Origin: Armatimonadetes bacterium UBA1398
Lineage (GTDB): Bacteria; Armatimonadota; Zipacnadia; UBA1398
Reading direction: 5' to 3'
Assembly: GCA_002305165.1 (NCBI GenBank)
Contig: DBQI01000025.1
Coordinates: 13,054 to 77,053, forward strand
Length of the DNA: 64,000 nucleotides
The position numbers and the translations under genes were made by a program. How positions within the stretch are numbered: the first letter of the stretch is position 1; each line of letters begins with the position of its first letter. Under the pieces are notes generated by a model. That model was not told the origin of the DNA. It saw only the letters and a program-made list of their open reading frames with translations, and ran no database searches. Positions 50,588 through 58,837 of this stretch are shown one piece after another.

Positions 50588-51616
50588 ATGAAGTGCTCGG
50601 TCGCGGCAGCGGTGATCGGGGTCGGGATCGTCCTCAGCGGGTCGTCCGCCCAAGGGAGCCAGACCGTCCTCGGCGTCGACGGGACACGCTTTACCGTCAA
50701 CGGCGAGCCGGCCTTCCTGTTGGGGATCAGCTACTACGGCGGCGCGGCAGCCCCTTCGGAGACCGTCCGCGAGGACTTCCGGGACCTGGCTGATCTCGGC
50801 GTCAACTGGGTTCGGGTCTGGGCCAACTGGGCCTCCGGTGACGAGAACACCTCGGCAGTGACCTCGGAGGGCGAACCGAGAGAGCCGTACTTCAGTCAGC
50901 TCATGGAGTTGGTTCGGGTCGCGGACGAGCGGGGCATCGTCGTCGACGTGACCCTCGCGAGGGGCGCTGACGTCGGGGGCGAGGGTGAGGGGCTCGGCGA
51001 CGTCGCCGCTCATTGCCGCGCGGCCGCCGTTCTGGCGGAGGCGCTGAGGGAGTTCGACAATGTCTACATCGACATGGGGAACGAACGAGACATCGGTGAC
51101 GCGCGGTTCGTGTCCTACGAGGAACTGGCCCAGATCCGCGCGGCCATCCGAGAAGTGGATCCCCATCGGCTGATCACCGCGTCGAGCGTAGGCGACTGCA
51201 GCGAGGGCGAGCTTCGCGGCCACCTGGAGGTTGCTGAGGCTGACTTCATCTGTCCTCACAGGCAGCGGGGCGCTGACAGCCCGGCCCAGACGGAGGCTGC
51301 CACCAGAGAGTACCTGCGGACGATGGCCGAGATAGGTCGCCTCGTGCCCGTGCATTACCAGGAGCCCTTCCGACGGGACTACGGCTCGTGGCAACCGGAC
51401 GTCGAAGGGTTCCTGACCGACCTGAGAGGGGCCCTCCGTGGCGGGGCGGCCGGGTGGTGCCTCCACAATGGCTCACCGAGGGATGGCTACAATGGGCCGG
51501 CCCGCTCCTTCGATCTTCGACCCGGGCAGCCGCGGCTCATGGAGCAGCTCGATGAGGTGGAACTCGAGGTCCTGAAGCGGATGCGCGAGCAGGTGGAGGA
51601 GTACTGGCAGCCTTAG
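50588..51616 (+). CDS. Exported GH5-like (clan GH-A) glycoside hydrolase
   Basis: From ATG 50588 (GGAGGT 7 nt upstream) the product is 342 residues with a signal peptide (ending SSAQGS). The TIM barrel shows the clan-A hallmarks: YIDMGNERD with N165-E166 as the likely acid/base pair, and PVHYQEPF with E259 as the likely nucleophile. VRVWANWAS fits the second strand. The family resembles GH5/cellulase-like proteins, but the substrate is unknown. GTG 50579 is excluded because it overlaps the Shine-Dalgarno. It is divergent from the Cys-rich protein gene. Confidence 0.82.
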   Translation: MKCSVAAAVIGVGIVLSGSSAQGSQTVLGVDGTRFTVNGEPAFLLGISYYGGAAAPSETVREDFRDLADLGVNWVRVWANWASGDENTSAVTSEGEPREPYFSQLMELVRVADERGIVVDVTLARGADVGGEGEGLGDVAAHCRAAAVLAEALREFDNVYIDMGNERDIGDARFVSYEELAQIRAAIREVDPHRLITASSVGDCSEGELRGHLEVAEADFICPHRQRGADSPAQTEAATREYLRTMAEIGRLVPVHYQEPFRRDYGSWQPDVEGFLTDLRGALRGGAAGWCLHNGSPRDGYNGPARSFDLRPGQPRLMEQLDEVELEVLKRMREQVEEYWQP

Positions 51617-51701
51617 CGGCCGCCCCAACGAGGAACCTCCCTCCCTGTCTTCGAACGAACGCCATGAGTCAGCAGGTACGTCACAGGAGGCTTCTCTGGC
51701 T

Positions 51702-52922
51702 ATGGGAATCAGTATCGGTCTCGTCGGCCTGGGACAGTTCGGAAGCGTCTTCGCCGACATGTTCATGAGCCATCCTCTCGTTGACCGCGTCGCGCTCTGC
51801 GACCGTGAGCCGGAGCGCATGACGCCATTCGCGGAGAAGGAGAGCTGGCGCGCCAAGCTCCGGCCGACGGATCTCTACGGCTCCTTGGACGACATCCTCA
51901 GCACCGATCTCGACGCCCTCGTCGTCATCACCCAACCGTGGCTCCACGCCGAGCAGTGCGTTCGCGCCATGGAGGCGGGCAAGCACGTCTACAGCGCGGT
52001 GCCCATCGTCTGCATCCCCGATGGGGAGGAGATCCTGGAGTGGTGTGACCGCATCGTGGAGACCTGCCGCCGCACGGGCCTGCGCTACATGCTGGGGGAG
52101 ACTACCTACTACCGTCCGCAGGCCCAGTTCTGCCGAAGGATGGCGGCGCAGGGGTTATTCGGTGACTTCGTCTACGCGGAAGGCGAGTACTTCCACGATG
52201 TGGACTCACCCGACTGCAACCTGCGGGTGGTTCAGCAGCTTCGAACTGAGAGCTCCTCGGGCCAGGAGTGGCTCGTGCAATCGGCTAAGTACCGCGAACG
52301 CGGCGCTGAGAGCGGGCCCATGCACTACCCGACCCACTCGACCTCGGGGCCGGTCTCCGTCATGGGGGCACATGCCCTCAAGGTGACGGGTTACGGGTAC
52401 CGTAATCGCAACGGGGACGACCATTTCGGGGGCGAGATCAGCAACGAGACGGCGCTGTTCGAGATGAGCAACGGGGCTGTGGTGCGGATCTGCGAGTTCC
52501 GGGAGTGCGCGGGAGAGCTTGGGCTGGATGGCGAGACCTTCCGCATCATGGGCACCCAGGGCACCTTCCGGGAGAACCAGTGGATCTGCAACCACCGGGA
52601 CGTGCCTCCCGCGGACGCGTCCCGCTTCGAGCGAGTGAGCCTGACCGATGAGGAGATGTTCGAACCCCTCCCCCCCGAGGTTGCGGAGGCGTTCAAAGCC
52701 GCCCTCGGGATGGAGGGTGAGGGGGACTTCATCCCCTCGGGCCACGGGGGATCGCACCCGTACCTGGTTCATGAGTTCGTCGATGCGGTGGCCCATGACC
52801 GTCATCCGGCGATCAACGCCTGGGAGGCGGCGCGCTACATGGCGATGGGCGTCATGGCCCACCAGTCGGCGCTGAGGGACGGCGAGCGGCTCGCGGTGCC
52901 GGACTGGGGCGATGCGCCGTAG
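51702..52922 (+). CDS. Gfo/Idh/MocA-family oxidoreductase (cytosolic)
   Basis: This 406-residue protein has the NAD(P) fold GLVGLGQFGSVFAD and a family-typical AMEAGKHVYSAVP stretch, in which the usual catalytic Lys motif EKP is replaced by SAVP. It also has GMEGEGDFIPSGHGGSHPYL near the end. It has no export signal. It probably oxidises or binds a sugar or its derivative; loss of the EKP Lys may mean altered chemistry. AGGAGG lies about 12 nt before ATG 51702. It is followed by a hairpin. Confidence 0.88.
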   Translation: MGISIGLVGLGQFGSVFADMFMSHPLVDRVALCDREPERMTPFAEKESWRAKLRPTDLYGSLDDILSTDLDALVVITQPWLHAEQCVRAMEAGKHVYSAVPIVCIPDGEEILEWCDRIVETCRRTGLRYMLGETTYYRPQAQFCRRMAAQGLFGDFVYAEGEYFHDVDSPDCNLRVVQQLRTESSSGQEWLVQSAKYRERGAESGPMHYPTHSTSGPVSVMGAHALKVTGYGYRNRNGDDHFGGEISNETALFEMSNGAVVRICEFRECAGELGLDGETFRIMGTQGTFRENQWICNHRDVPPADASRFERVSLTDEEMFEPLPPEVAEAFKAALGMEGEGDFIPSGHGGSHPYLVHEFVDAVAHDRHPAINAWEAARYMAMGVMAHQSALRDGERLAVPDWGDAP

Positions 52923-52955
52923 AGCGGAGCCGCCGTGGCGCCTGATGGCTCGGGG

Positions 52956-52989
52956 GCGCGTCCGCTCTCGCTGTCGAGGCCGGACGCGC
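52956..52989. terminator. 9-bp hairpin between convergent genes
   Basis: Arms 52956-52964 and 52981-52989 pair perfectly around a 16-nt loop. It lies between the oxidoreductase stop (52922) and the prepilin stop (53041). A short TCTTCTGTGTG follows on the plus side. Confidence 0.55.
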
Positions 52990-53040
52990 TCTTCTGTGTG
53001 CCTCCCCCTCGGCCCGGGCGGACGGGCGGACCGTCACGGC

Positions 53041-53667
53041 TTACTTGAAGGACCTGGTAGGCTCCTGAACCAGGAACTTAGCGTGACCATCGAGATAGCC
53101 AACCATGATGGCTCGGCGGTGGCCCGTGTGCACGGGGGTCTCCCAGTCCTTGAAGAACCAATCGGAAAGCACCCAGGTGGCCGGGTCCCAGCTATCGGTC
53201 ACTAACCGGTTCCTATTGCCCCAGTTGTTCGGGTTGCGCATGAACTGCAGGTCCACCCACTGCATCGGGAGCACCCCAGTGCTGGGGAGCTCGCTGAAGC
53301 TGTACCAGTAGTAGCTGATGTTACCCGCCGCCTGGTTCTCGGCGTTGGCGACGATGTAGGGAACCTGCGCCGCCGGCGCGCTGGGGCAGTAGTAGAGCGC
53401 GGTGTTCTTCACGTAGGGGTCCATCTGCTGGATGAGCTGGGTATGCGGGTTCCCCGCGTGCAGATCGAAGGGTATGCCGCCATCCCAGTCCTGAGCGTAG
53501 GAGAGAGCCGCGATCAGGAGCTGCCTCGTGTTGCTGCAGCAGGCCGTGACCCGGGCTTTGTCTCGCGCCTTGGCGAAGACGGGGAACAGGATCGCCGCTA
53601 GGATCGCAATGATGGCGATGACAACGAGCAACTCGATCAGGGTGAAGCCCTTACGGTGTTCGCTCAT
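53041..53667 (-). CDS. Type II/IV prepilin-like protein with H-x-DG C-terminal motif
   Basis: This 208-residue protein is paralogous to the one at 29711-30505. It has RKGFTLIELLVVIAIIAILA, FPVFAKARDKAR, a CCSNTRQL helix, and a C-terminus with HRRAIMVGYLDGHAKF. It is cleaved between Gly and Phe by prepilin peptidase. It is shorter than its relative and has fewer Cys. GGAGG lies 8 nt before ATG 53667; a TTG codon lies just before. An AT-rich inverted repeat is found upstream. Confidence 0.93.
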   Translation of the reverse strand: MSEHRKGFTLIELLVVIAIIAILAAILFPVFAKARDKARVTACCSNTRQLLIAALSYAQDWDGGIPFDLHAGNPHTQLIQQMDPYVKNTALYYCPSAPAAQVPYIVANAENQAAGNISYYWYSFSELPSTGVLPMQWVDLQFMRNPNNWGNRNRLVTDSWDPATWVLSDWFFKDWETPVHTGHRRAIMVGYLDGHAKFLVQEPTRSFK

Positions 53668-53718
53668 CAATCAGCCTCCGCTCTACCCGGCCTGTGCCTG
53701 AACCACTGACAGTCTGAT

Positions 53719-53748
53719 ACACATACTATGGCACAGGAATGTATGTGT
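53719..53748. repeat. AT-rich inverted repeat upstream of the prepilin gene
   Basis: ACACATAC (53719-53726) and GTATGTGT (53741-53748) are perfect 8-bp inverted arms around a 14-nt AT-rich centre. They lie 52 bp upstream of the prepilin start, inside a 198-bp gap that is otherwise featureless. The centre contains CTATGG, which could form part of a -10 on the minus strand. Confidence 0.45.
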
Positions 53749-53868
53749 TTGACGCACAAATTGGTGCCCAATCCGGGACAGTTTTCGCAAGGCCGATGTA
53801 GGGGCAGCGGTCAGCTCAGGGGCCCGGACAGGACCAGGCCCCCGGTGAACGCGTCAGGTGGGTTGTGT

Positions 53869-54780
53869 CTAGGCAGGGTCTTCCGTGGGCTCGGTGGAGT
53901 CAGCGGAGTCGGCGGGCGCGATGGGATCGTACCCCCACTCCGTAATAGCCTCCTGACACTCGGGGCGAAGCAGGAACTCCACGAACTCCCGCGCCAGCTC
54001 CGGGTCACGGGCGGTGGTCAGCACGACGGCCTGAGCGTTCATCCCACCGTGGACCTCCTCCGGCACTGTACAGACCACTTCGGCCTTGCCGGTGGTCGCA
54101 CGCTGAGGGTCGGCTTCTGTCCACGACTCGTCGGTGCAGGCGCCGAAAACGAACGTGGCGTCGGCCTTCCCGTTGAAGACGAGGTCCTTCGCCTGGGCCG
54201 GTTGCGGCATTCGGAGGATCCGGCCGCTCGACTCAAGCGCCTCCCAGACCCCGGCGGCCCTCATGGCCTTCTCCGCCGCCTGGCCGATAGCCAGCTCGTC
54301 TGTGCAGATGGCGACGGTCCGCACGTCGTCCTTCGCCAGGTCCTCGATGGACGAGATCCCCAGCGGGTTGCCGGTTGGCACGACAAGCCGGAGGGACTGC
54401 TTCAGGAAGGACGTCGGCTCGCCGTCGCACAGTCCAGCATCGACGACGGATCGGGTCTCGCGTTCGCCGAGGCCCAGATAGATGTCCAGCTTGAGTTGGC
54501 CATCACAGACGGCTCGGGTGAGAGGATCGATGTTCCGGACGTCCTCCACGAAGGTCACGCCCGGGTGCTCGGCGATGAAGAGGGGCTTACAGGCCTCGTA
54601 TGCCGGCACCAGACCACACGGAACACCTATTAGGAGCTCTGCGCCTTCCGTTGATGTCGCGACGGGTGCCGTCCCGACGGTGGGCGCGGCTGGCTCGGAG
54701 CTCTTAGGCGCGCCGCAGGACGCAACGAGCAGGGCGCACGTGGAGAGGCTGATGGCTAGTGTCACGGTGAGTCGGCGCAT
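53869..54780 (-). CDS. ModA-like substrate-binding lipoprotein
   Basis: From ATG 54780 (AGGAGG 7 nt upstream) the product is 303 residues with lipobox ALLVASC. The mature part has the molybdate-type periplasmic-binding fold: LGLGERETRSVVDAG, RLVVPTGNPLGISSIEDLA and VFGACTDESW. The C-terminal QAVVLTTARDPELAREFVEFLLRPE is typical of ModA. It would bind an oxyanion (molybdate or tungstate) or another small ligand. No modB/modC permease is encoded in this window. The long frame to 55764 is a shadow of the divergent gene. Confidence 0.85.
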   Translation of the reverse strand: MRRLTVTLAISLSTCALLVASCGAPKSSEPAAPTVGTAPVATSTEGAELLIGVPCGLVPAYEACKPLFIAEHPGVTFVEDVRNIDPLTRAVCDGQLKLDIYLGLGERETRSVVDAGLCDGEPTSFLKQSLRLVVPTGNPLGISSIEDLAKDDVRTVAICTDELAIGQAAEKAMRAAGVWEALESSGRILRMPQPAQAKDLVFNGKADATFVFGACTDESWTEADPQRATTGKAEVVCTVPEEVHGGMNAQAVVLTTARDPELAREFVEFLLRPECQEAITEWGYDPIAPADSADSTEPTEDPA

Positions 54781-54954
54781 CGGGGACCTCCTGATGGTTG
54801 TGCTATGGCAGAGATTGGCCACAGGCGAGCAGTGCCCTTCCTCATGACGCTGCGCTTGCGTGCAGGGAGCACGAAGCCACCGAGGAATCAGTAGCCCCTC
54901 TAAGCGGAGTCGGCGGATCATCCCTCGACCAAGCGCACGATTCGGAGGCGACCC

Positions 54955-57867
54955 TTGATCATCGCACTGCTGCTCAGTACCACGCTGTTCGGGCCGGCGG
55001 ATCGCCCCATCACTCTGGGCGGTGACGGAGTGCTCCGCTGGGAGGACTCGGGCAACGAGGTGGCCCTGTTCGGCGTGAACATCTACCCGGCGTTCTACGC
55101 GGAGTACCAGGAGCTGAAAGCGCGGGGCCTGGACATCGGGGCCGAGATCGAGTCGGAGCTCGACCAACTCGCGCGCCTGGGTTTCGACCTCATACGGGTC
55201 CACTGTTTCGACCGGGAGTTCTCGACAGCCGATGGGGCGCTCGTAGAGAACGAGCGACTCGCCCTGATGGACCATCTGATCGCCGAGGCCAAGGCACGGG
55301 GGATCTACACGATGCTGACGCCCATCGCCTGGTGGCCCACGCCGGGCGATGAGGGGGGCTTTTCTGGCCACATCCCCATGGCGGACATGATCGCCGATCC
55401 CTCGACATGGCCCATCCAGCAGCGATTCCTCGCCGAGTTTGTGCAGCACGTCAACCCGGAGACGGGGCTGGCCTACAAGGATGACCCCGCTATCGTGGCC
55501 TTCGAGACGATCAACGAGCCTATCCCGCCCCACGGTACGCCCGACGAGGTCGTGATCGGACACATCAACGCCCATGTGGCGGCGATCCGAGGGACAGGCT
55601 GCACTAAGCCCATCTTCTACAATGGTTGGGGTGGCCGGCTGGCGGCCGTCGCGGCGTCCGAGGCCGATGGGTGCACCTTCGGCTGGTACCCAACGGGGCT
55701 CCAGAGCGGTGGCTCCCTCCTCGGTGACTGCCTTAGCTCCGTTGACCGCCTGGACTACGCACATGACCCGGTGCTGGAGGGCCTTGCCAAGGCGGTCTAT
55801 GAGTTCGATGCGGCGGACGTTGCCTCAGGAGTGCTGTACCCCGCTATGGCGCGCTCCTTCAGGGCAGCGGGCATCCAGTTGGCGGCCCAGTTCCAATACG
55901 ACATGACCGCGACGGCGCACCACAATGCCCACTGGCCCACCCACTTCCTCAACCTGTTCTATGCGCCTCAGCGCGCAATGGCAATGATGGTTGCTAGCCA
56001 GGCCTTCCATCGTCTTCCCAGAGGCGGGACCTACGCCGCCCATCCCGAGGGTGACCAGTTCGGGGCATTCCGGGTAAGCCACGAGGAGAACCTCACGGAG
56101 ATGATCGCCGAGGACGCCTTCCTCTACAGCGCCGACACTCAGTCGGCGCCTCCCAACATGGCGTCCCTGACTCTCATCGCGGGCGTGGGCTCATCGCCCA
56201 TCGTGCTCTACGAGGGTACCGGCGCGTACTTCGTCGATCGCCTCGAGGCGGGGCGCTGGAGGTTGGAGGTCCTGCCCGATGCGGTGTGGGTGGACGATCC
56301 CTTCAGCAGCCGATCCATCAACGATGAGACGGCGCGTGTGCTCCACCGGGAGCGGGCTATGACCCTGAGGCTGCCCGACCTGGGCGCGGACTTCCGAGCG
56401 ACTATGGCGGGGCGTGAACAGGCCGCCACGGACGGGCGCATCGTTGTCACTCCCGGCGTCTGGGAGCTCCGTGCAGTCGGCCTCCCCGCGGGCGAGGCGA
56501 CTGCGGGCCTGCGGCTACCGCCGAGCAGCGATCGTCCCGCCACCGTGAGGGTTCCTCATCCCGAACTGCTCCCTTCCGGCCGGGACTGGGCGGTACCCAC
56601 CACCGTGGCGGCCGCTCGGGACGCCTCGGACGTGATGGTCGGATGGGATGGGGGGAGTGTGCCAGCCCGCGAGACGGGGCCGTACACGTACGAGGCCACC
56701 GTCCCGGGCACCGCCCTGGTGGGCGAGACCTTCGCGTACTGGATCGAAGCGACCGTAGGTGGGATCCGCACGCGTTTCCCCTCGGGCCTACCTGTGGAAT
56801 CAGGGGCCGTTGCCCCTCCCCTCTCGATCCTCAGCCTCGACGCGGCGCCCCCCGTTCGGCAGGGCCATGATGGGGTTCATGCCACTTCGCAGCTGGTCGA
56901 GGACGATGAAACGGGAGAGCGGGCGCTCGAGCTGTCCCTGGACTCCCTGGAGAACCGGACCTGGGTCGATGTACGCATCCCCGTTGACCTCGGTGACAAT
57001 GATCTCAGTGAGTACCGAGCGCTGTGCCTCCGGCTCAAGCGAGGCCAGCCCGTCACAAGGCGCATCGAGGTCGCCCTTGCCATGGGTGAAGAGGTTGGCT
57101 ATGGCGCTGTTGTGGACGTTCCCGCCGAGTGGGAGGAGGTCCGCCTGCCGCTCGATAGGCTCTCCCCTCTGTGGCAGACCAACGTCCCGCTCGACCTGGA
57201 CCGCGTGATCGCGCTGCACGTCGGTTACGGCACTTACACCCTGCCCAACAGCATCTCCGGTCCTCACTCGGTGCTGCTGGCCGACGCCTGGCTGGACCCC
57301 CAGCCCGAGCGCGAGTGGCGGGTACCGGTACTCCGGGAAGGAGCCCCTCTCGTGCTGTTCGACGGCTGGTCGGCTGGGCTGCGGATCAGCGGCCAGCCAG
57401 GGATACTGGCGGACGGCTGCCCGGGTTCGGAGGCGGGCTCGTTGGCTCTCCGACTCACAGCGCCGACAGGCTTTCCCGGGAATGGCTCCGCCTCGGCCGA
57501 GATCGCCCTCGCCCGCCGACTACGTTTCGTACAGGAGGAGGCGGCCACGTACCGCACCCTGTGCCTGCTCGTCCGCAGCGGCGAACCACGTAGCACGCAG
57601 GTTGAGGTGGTGCTCAGGGAACACGACCGCGCGGCGTTCGGCGCCGAGGTGGACCTCACCGAGCAGTGGCGAGTGGTGCGGCTGCCTCTTGATGAGCTCA
57701 GGCACTTCGGCCATTGGGAGGGTCCCGCCAACCGTGGCCATGAAGGGGATCGCCTGAACCCCGGTCGGATCGCTTCGCTGCACCTGACCTTCGGGGCGTG
57801 GCTGTACCCGGATTCGCCGGAGAGCGCCCATGCTGTGGAGATCGGGCGAGTATGGTTGGAAAGATGA
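54955..57867 (+). CDS. Large exported GH5-like glycoside hydrolase with two C-terminal carbohydrate-binding-like domains
   Basis: TTG 54955 (GGAGG 6 nt upstream) starts a 970-residue protein with a short hydrophobic N-terminus, probably a signal. Residues about 20-350 form a clan-A barrel with FETINEP (N187-E188, acid/base) and YEFDAAD (E283, nucleophile). An accessory region follows to about 640. Two related ~150-residue sandwich modules come at about 650-785 and 810-970. Each has an RALELSLDS/SLALRLTAP start, a TLCLLVRSGEP-like strand and a VRLPLDxL motif. They look like duplicated carbohydrate-binding modules. Confidence 0.82.
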   Translation: MIIALLLSTTLFGPADRPITLGGDGVLRWEDSGNEVALFGVNIYPAFYAEYQELKARGLDIGAEIESELDQLARLGFDLIRVHCFDREFSTADGALVENERLALMDHLIAEAKARGIYTMLTPIAWWPTPGDEGGFSGHIPMADMIADPSTWPIQQRFLAEFVQHVNPETGLAYKDDPAIVAFETINEPIPPHGTPDEVVIGHINAHVAAIRGTGCTKPIFYNGWGGRLAAVAASEADGCTFGWYPTGLQSGGSLLGDCLSSVDRLDYAHDPVLEGLAKAVYEFDAADVASGVLYPAMARSFRAAGIQLAAQFQYDMTATAHHNAHWPTHFLNLFYAPQRAMAMMVASQAFHRLPRGGTYAAHPEGDQFGAFRVSHEENLTEMIAEDAFLYSADTQSAPPNMASLTLIAGVGSSPIVLYEGTGAYFVDRLEAGRWRLEVLPDAVWVDDPFSSRSINDETARVLHRERAMTLRLPDLGADFRATMAGREQAATDGRIVVTPGVWELRAVGLPAGEATAGLRLPPSSDRPATVRVPHPELLPSGRDWAVPTTVAAARDASDVMVGWDGGSVPARETGPYTYEATVPGTALVGETFAYWIEATVGGIRTRFPSGLPVESGAVAPPLSILSLDAAPPVRQGHDGVHATSQLVEDDETGERALELSLDSLENRTWVDVRIPVDLGDNDLSEYRALCLRLKRGQPVTRRIEVALAMGEEVGYGAVVDVPAEWEEVRLPLDRLSPLWQTNVPLDLDRVIALHVGYGTYTLPNSISGPHSVLLADAWLDPQPEREWRVPVLREGAPLVLFDGWSAGLRISGQPGILADGCPGSEAGSLALRLTAPTGFPGNGSASAEIALARRLRFVQEEAATYRTLCLLVRSGEPRSTQVEVVLREHDRAAFGAEVDLTEQWRVVRLPLDELRHFGHWEGPANRGHEGDRLNPGRIASLHLTFGAWLYPDSPESAHAVEIGRVWLER

Positions 57868-57960
57868 TCGGAGCTGCTTCGGGTGAACCCGTTTCTCGGT
57901 TACACTGCAGCTAGAGCTATTCGGTCCACCAATCCGTGAATAGACCAAGGAGGTATGCGA

Positions 57961-58740
57961 GTGAAGAGGCACTTACGCTGGGCCCCCGCGGCCCTGCTGC
58001 TGACTCTTGCCGTGGCTATGGTGGCTGCGGCCGGCTGTCAGCAGTCGGACCAGGGGGATACGGCAACGGTGGACGTGGTCCCGCCGCTGCCCGTGCAGAG
58101 TGTGGCGCCGGCAGATGTCACGGCGATGGTCGGCCAACCCGCGCCTTCCTTCGCTTGCGCGGCGATCGACGGCGAGGAAACCGACCTCCAGGAGTACCTC
58201 GGCAAGCAGGTGATCCTCCTCGCATTCTGGACGCCTACATGCCCGAGCTGCCAGCAGGCGCTACCGGAGCTCGTGGACATCCTGAAGGAGTTCGAGGACG
58301 AGCAGCCCGTCGACGCTGAATCGGAGGCCGTCGAGAGCGAGGCGGAGGGCACAGCCGCTGAGGAGCCAGCCGTGAAGAGCGGGGCCGATGAGGCGAACGC
58401 CGAGTCAGCCCCGGCCGAGAGCGAGGCTGCTCCCGAGTTAGCGGACTTCGCGTTTATTACCGTCTACCTAGGCGAGGACACCGAGGCGCCGAGTGAGTAC
58501 GTCGAGGCACACGGCTTCGAGTTCCCTGTCGTTGCCGACAAGGGCGGCACGCTCAAGGAGATCTACCAGGTTAGTGTGACGCCGCAGATCGTGCTCATCG
58601 GCGTGGACGGTTCCATTCAGGCCATCTACCAAGGCTGGGCTTCGACCCACGGGTCAACTGTCAGAGATCAGTTGCAGCGGTTGAGGGCGGGAGAGGACAT
58701 CAGCGGAGACGCGGCAAGCCTGTCCATGGGCGGCGGTTGA
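57961..58740 (+). CDS. TlpA/ResA-like thioredoxin-fold lipoprotein with an acidic insert
   Basis: From GTG 57961 the product is 259 residues with lipobox AAAGC (Cys26). The thioredoxin fold begins near 58 (GQPAPSF). It carries the active site WTPTCPSC (C94, C97), a pattern of TlpA/ResA/AhpC-TSA relatives. An unusual ~48-residue Glu/Ala/Ser-rich segment (about 112-160) interrupts the fold between the active-site helix and the next strand (FAFITVYL). The cis-Pro region VSVTPQIVLIG is present. It probably reduces disulfides or assists cytochrome maturation outside the cytoplasm. An ATG at 57955 sits only 1 nt after AAGGAGG and is unlikely. Confidence 0.92.
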   Translation: MKRHLRWAPAALLLTLAVAMVAAAGCQQSDQGDTATVDVVPPLPVQSVAPADVTAMVGQPAPSFACAAIDGEETDLQEYLGKQVILLAFWTPTCPSCQQALPELVDILKEFEDEQPVDAESEAVESEAEGTAAEEPAVKSGADEANAESAPAESEAAPELADFAFITVYLGEDTEAPSEYVEAHGFEFPVVADKGGTLKEIYQVSVTPQIVLIGVDGSIQAIYQGWASTHGSTVRDQLQRLRAGEDISGDAASLSMGGG

Positions 58741-58754
58741 GGGATCTAAGCCTC

Positions 58755-58834
58755 GGGTCTCCGGGAGAGACCCTTCACAGAGCGAAGAGATGACAGAGCC
58801 CCTCGGCCGTTCGGTTGGGGGGCTGTCTGTTTTC
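58755..58834. terminator. Two hairpins ending in a T-rich stretch, between convergent genes
   Basis: A 7-bp hairpin (58755-58761 with 58767-58773) is followed by a second one. In the second, GACAG (58792) pairs with CTGTC (58823-58827), with inner C-G pairs, and CTGTTTTCC follows. This is the only hairpin in the window with a recognisable T-tract. It overlaps the end of lipA on the opposite strand. Confidence 0.6.
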
Positions 58835-58837
58835 CTG

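Noticed and set aside
57878..57906. TTCGGG and TACACT 17 bp apart upstream of the TlpA-like gene
   Set aside because: The -35 matches at only two positions, so it is no better than chance in this composition.
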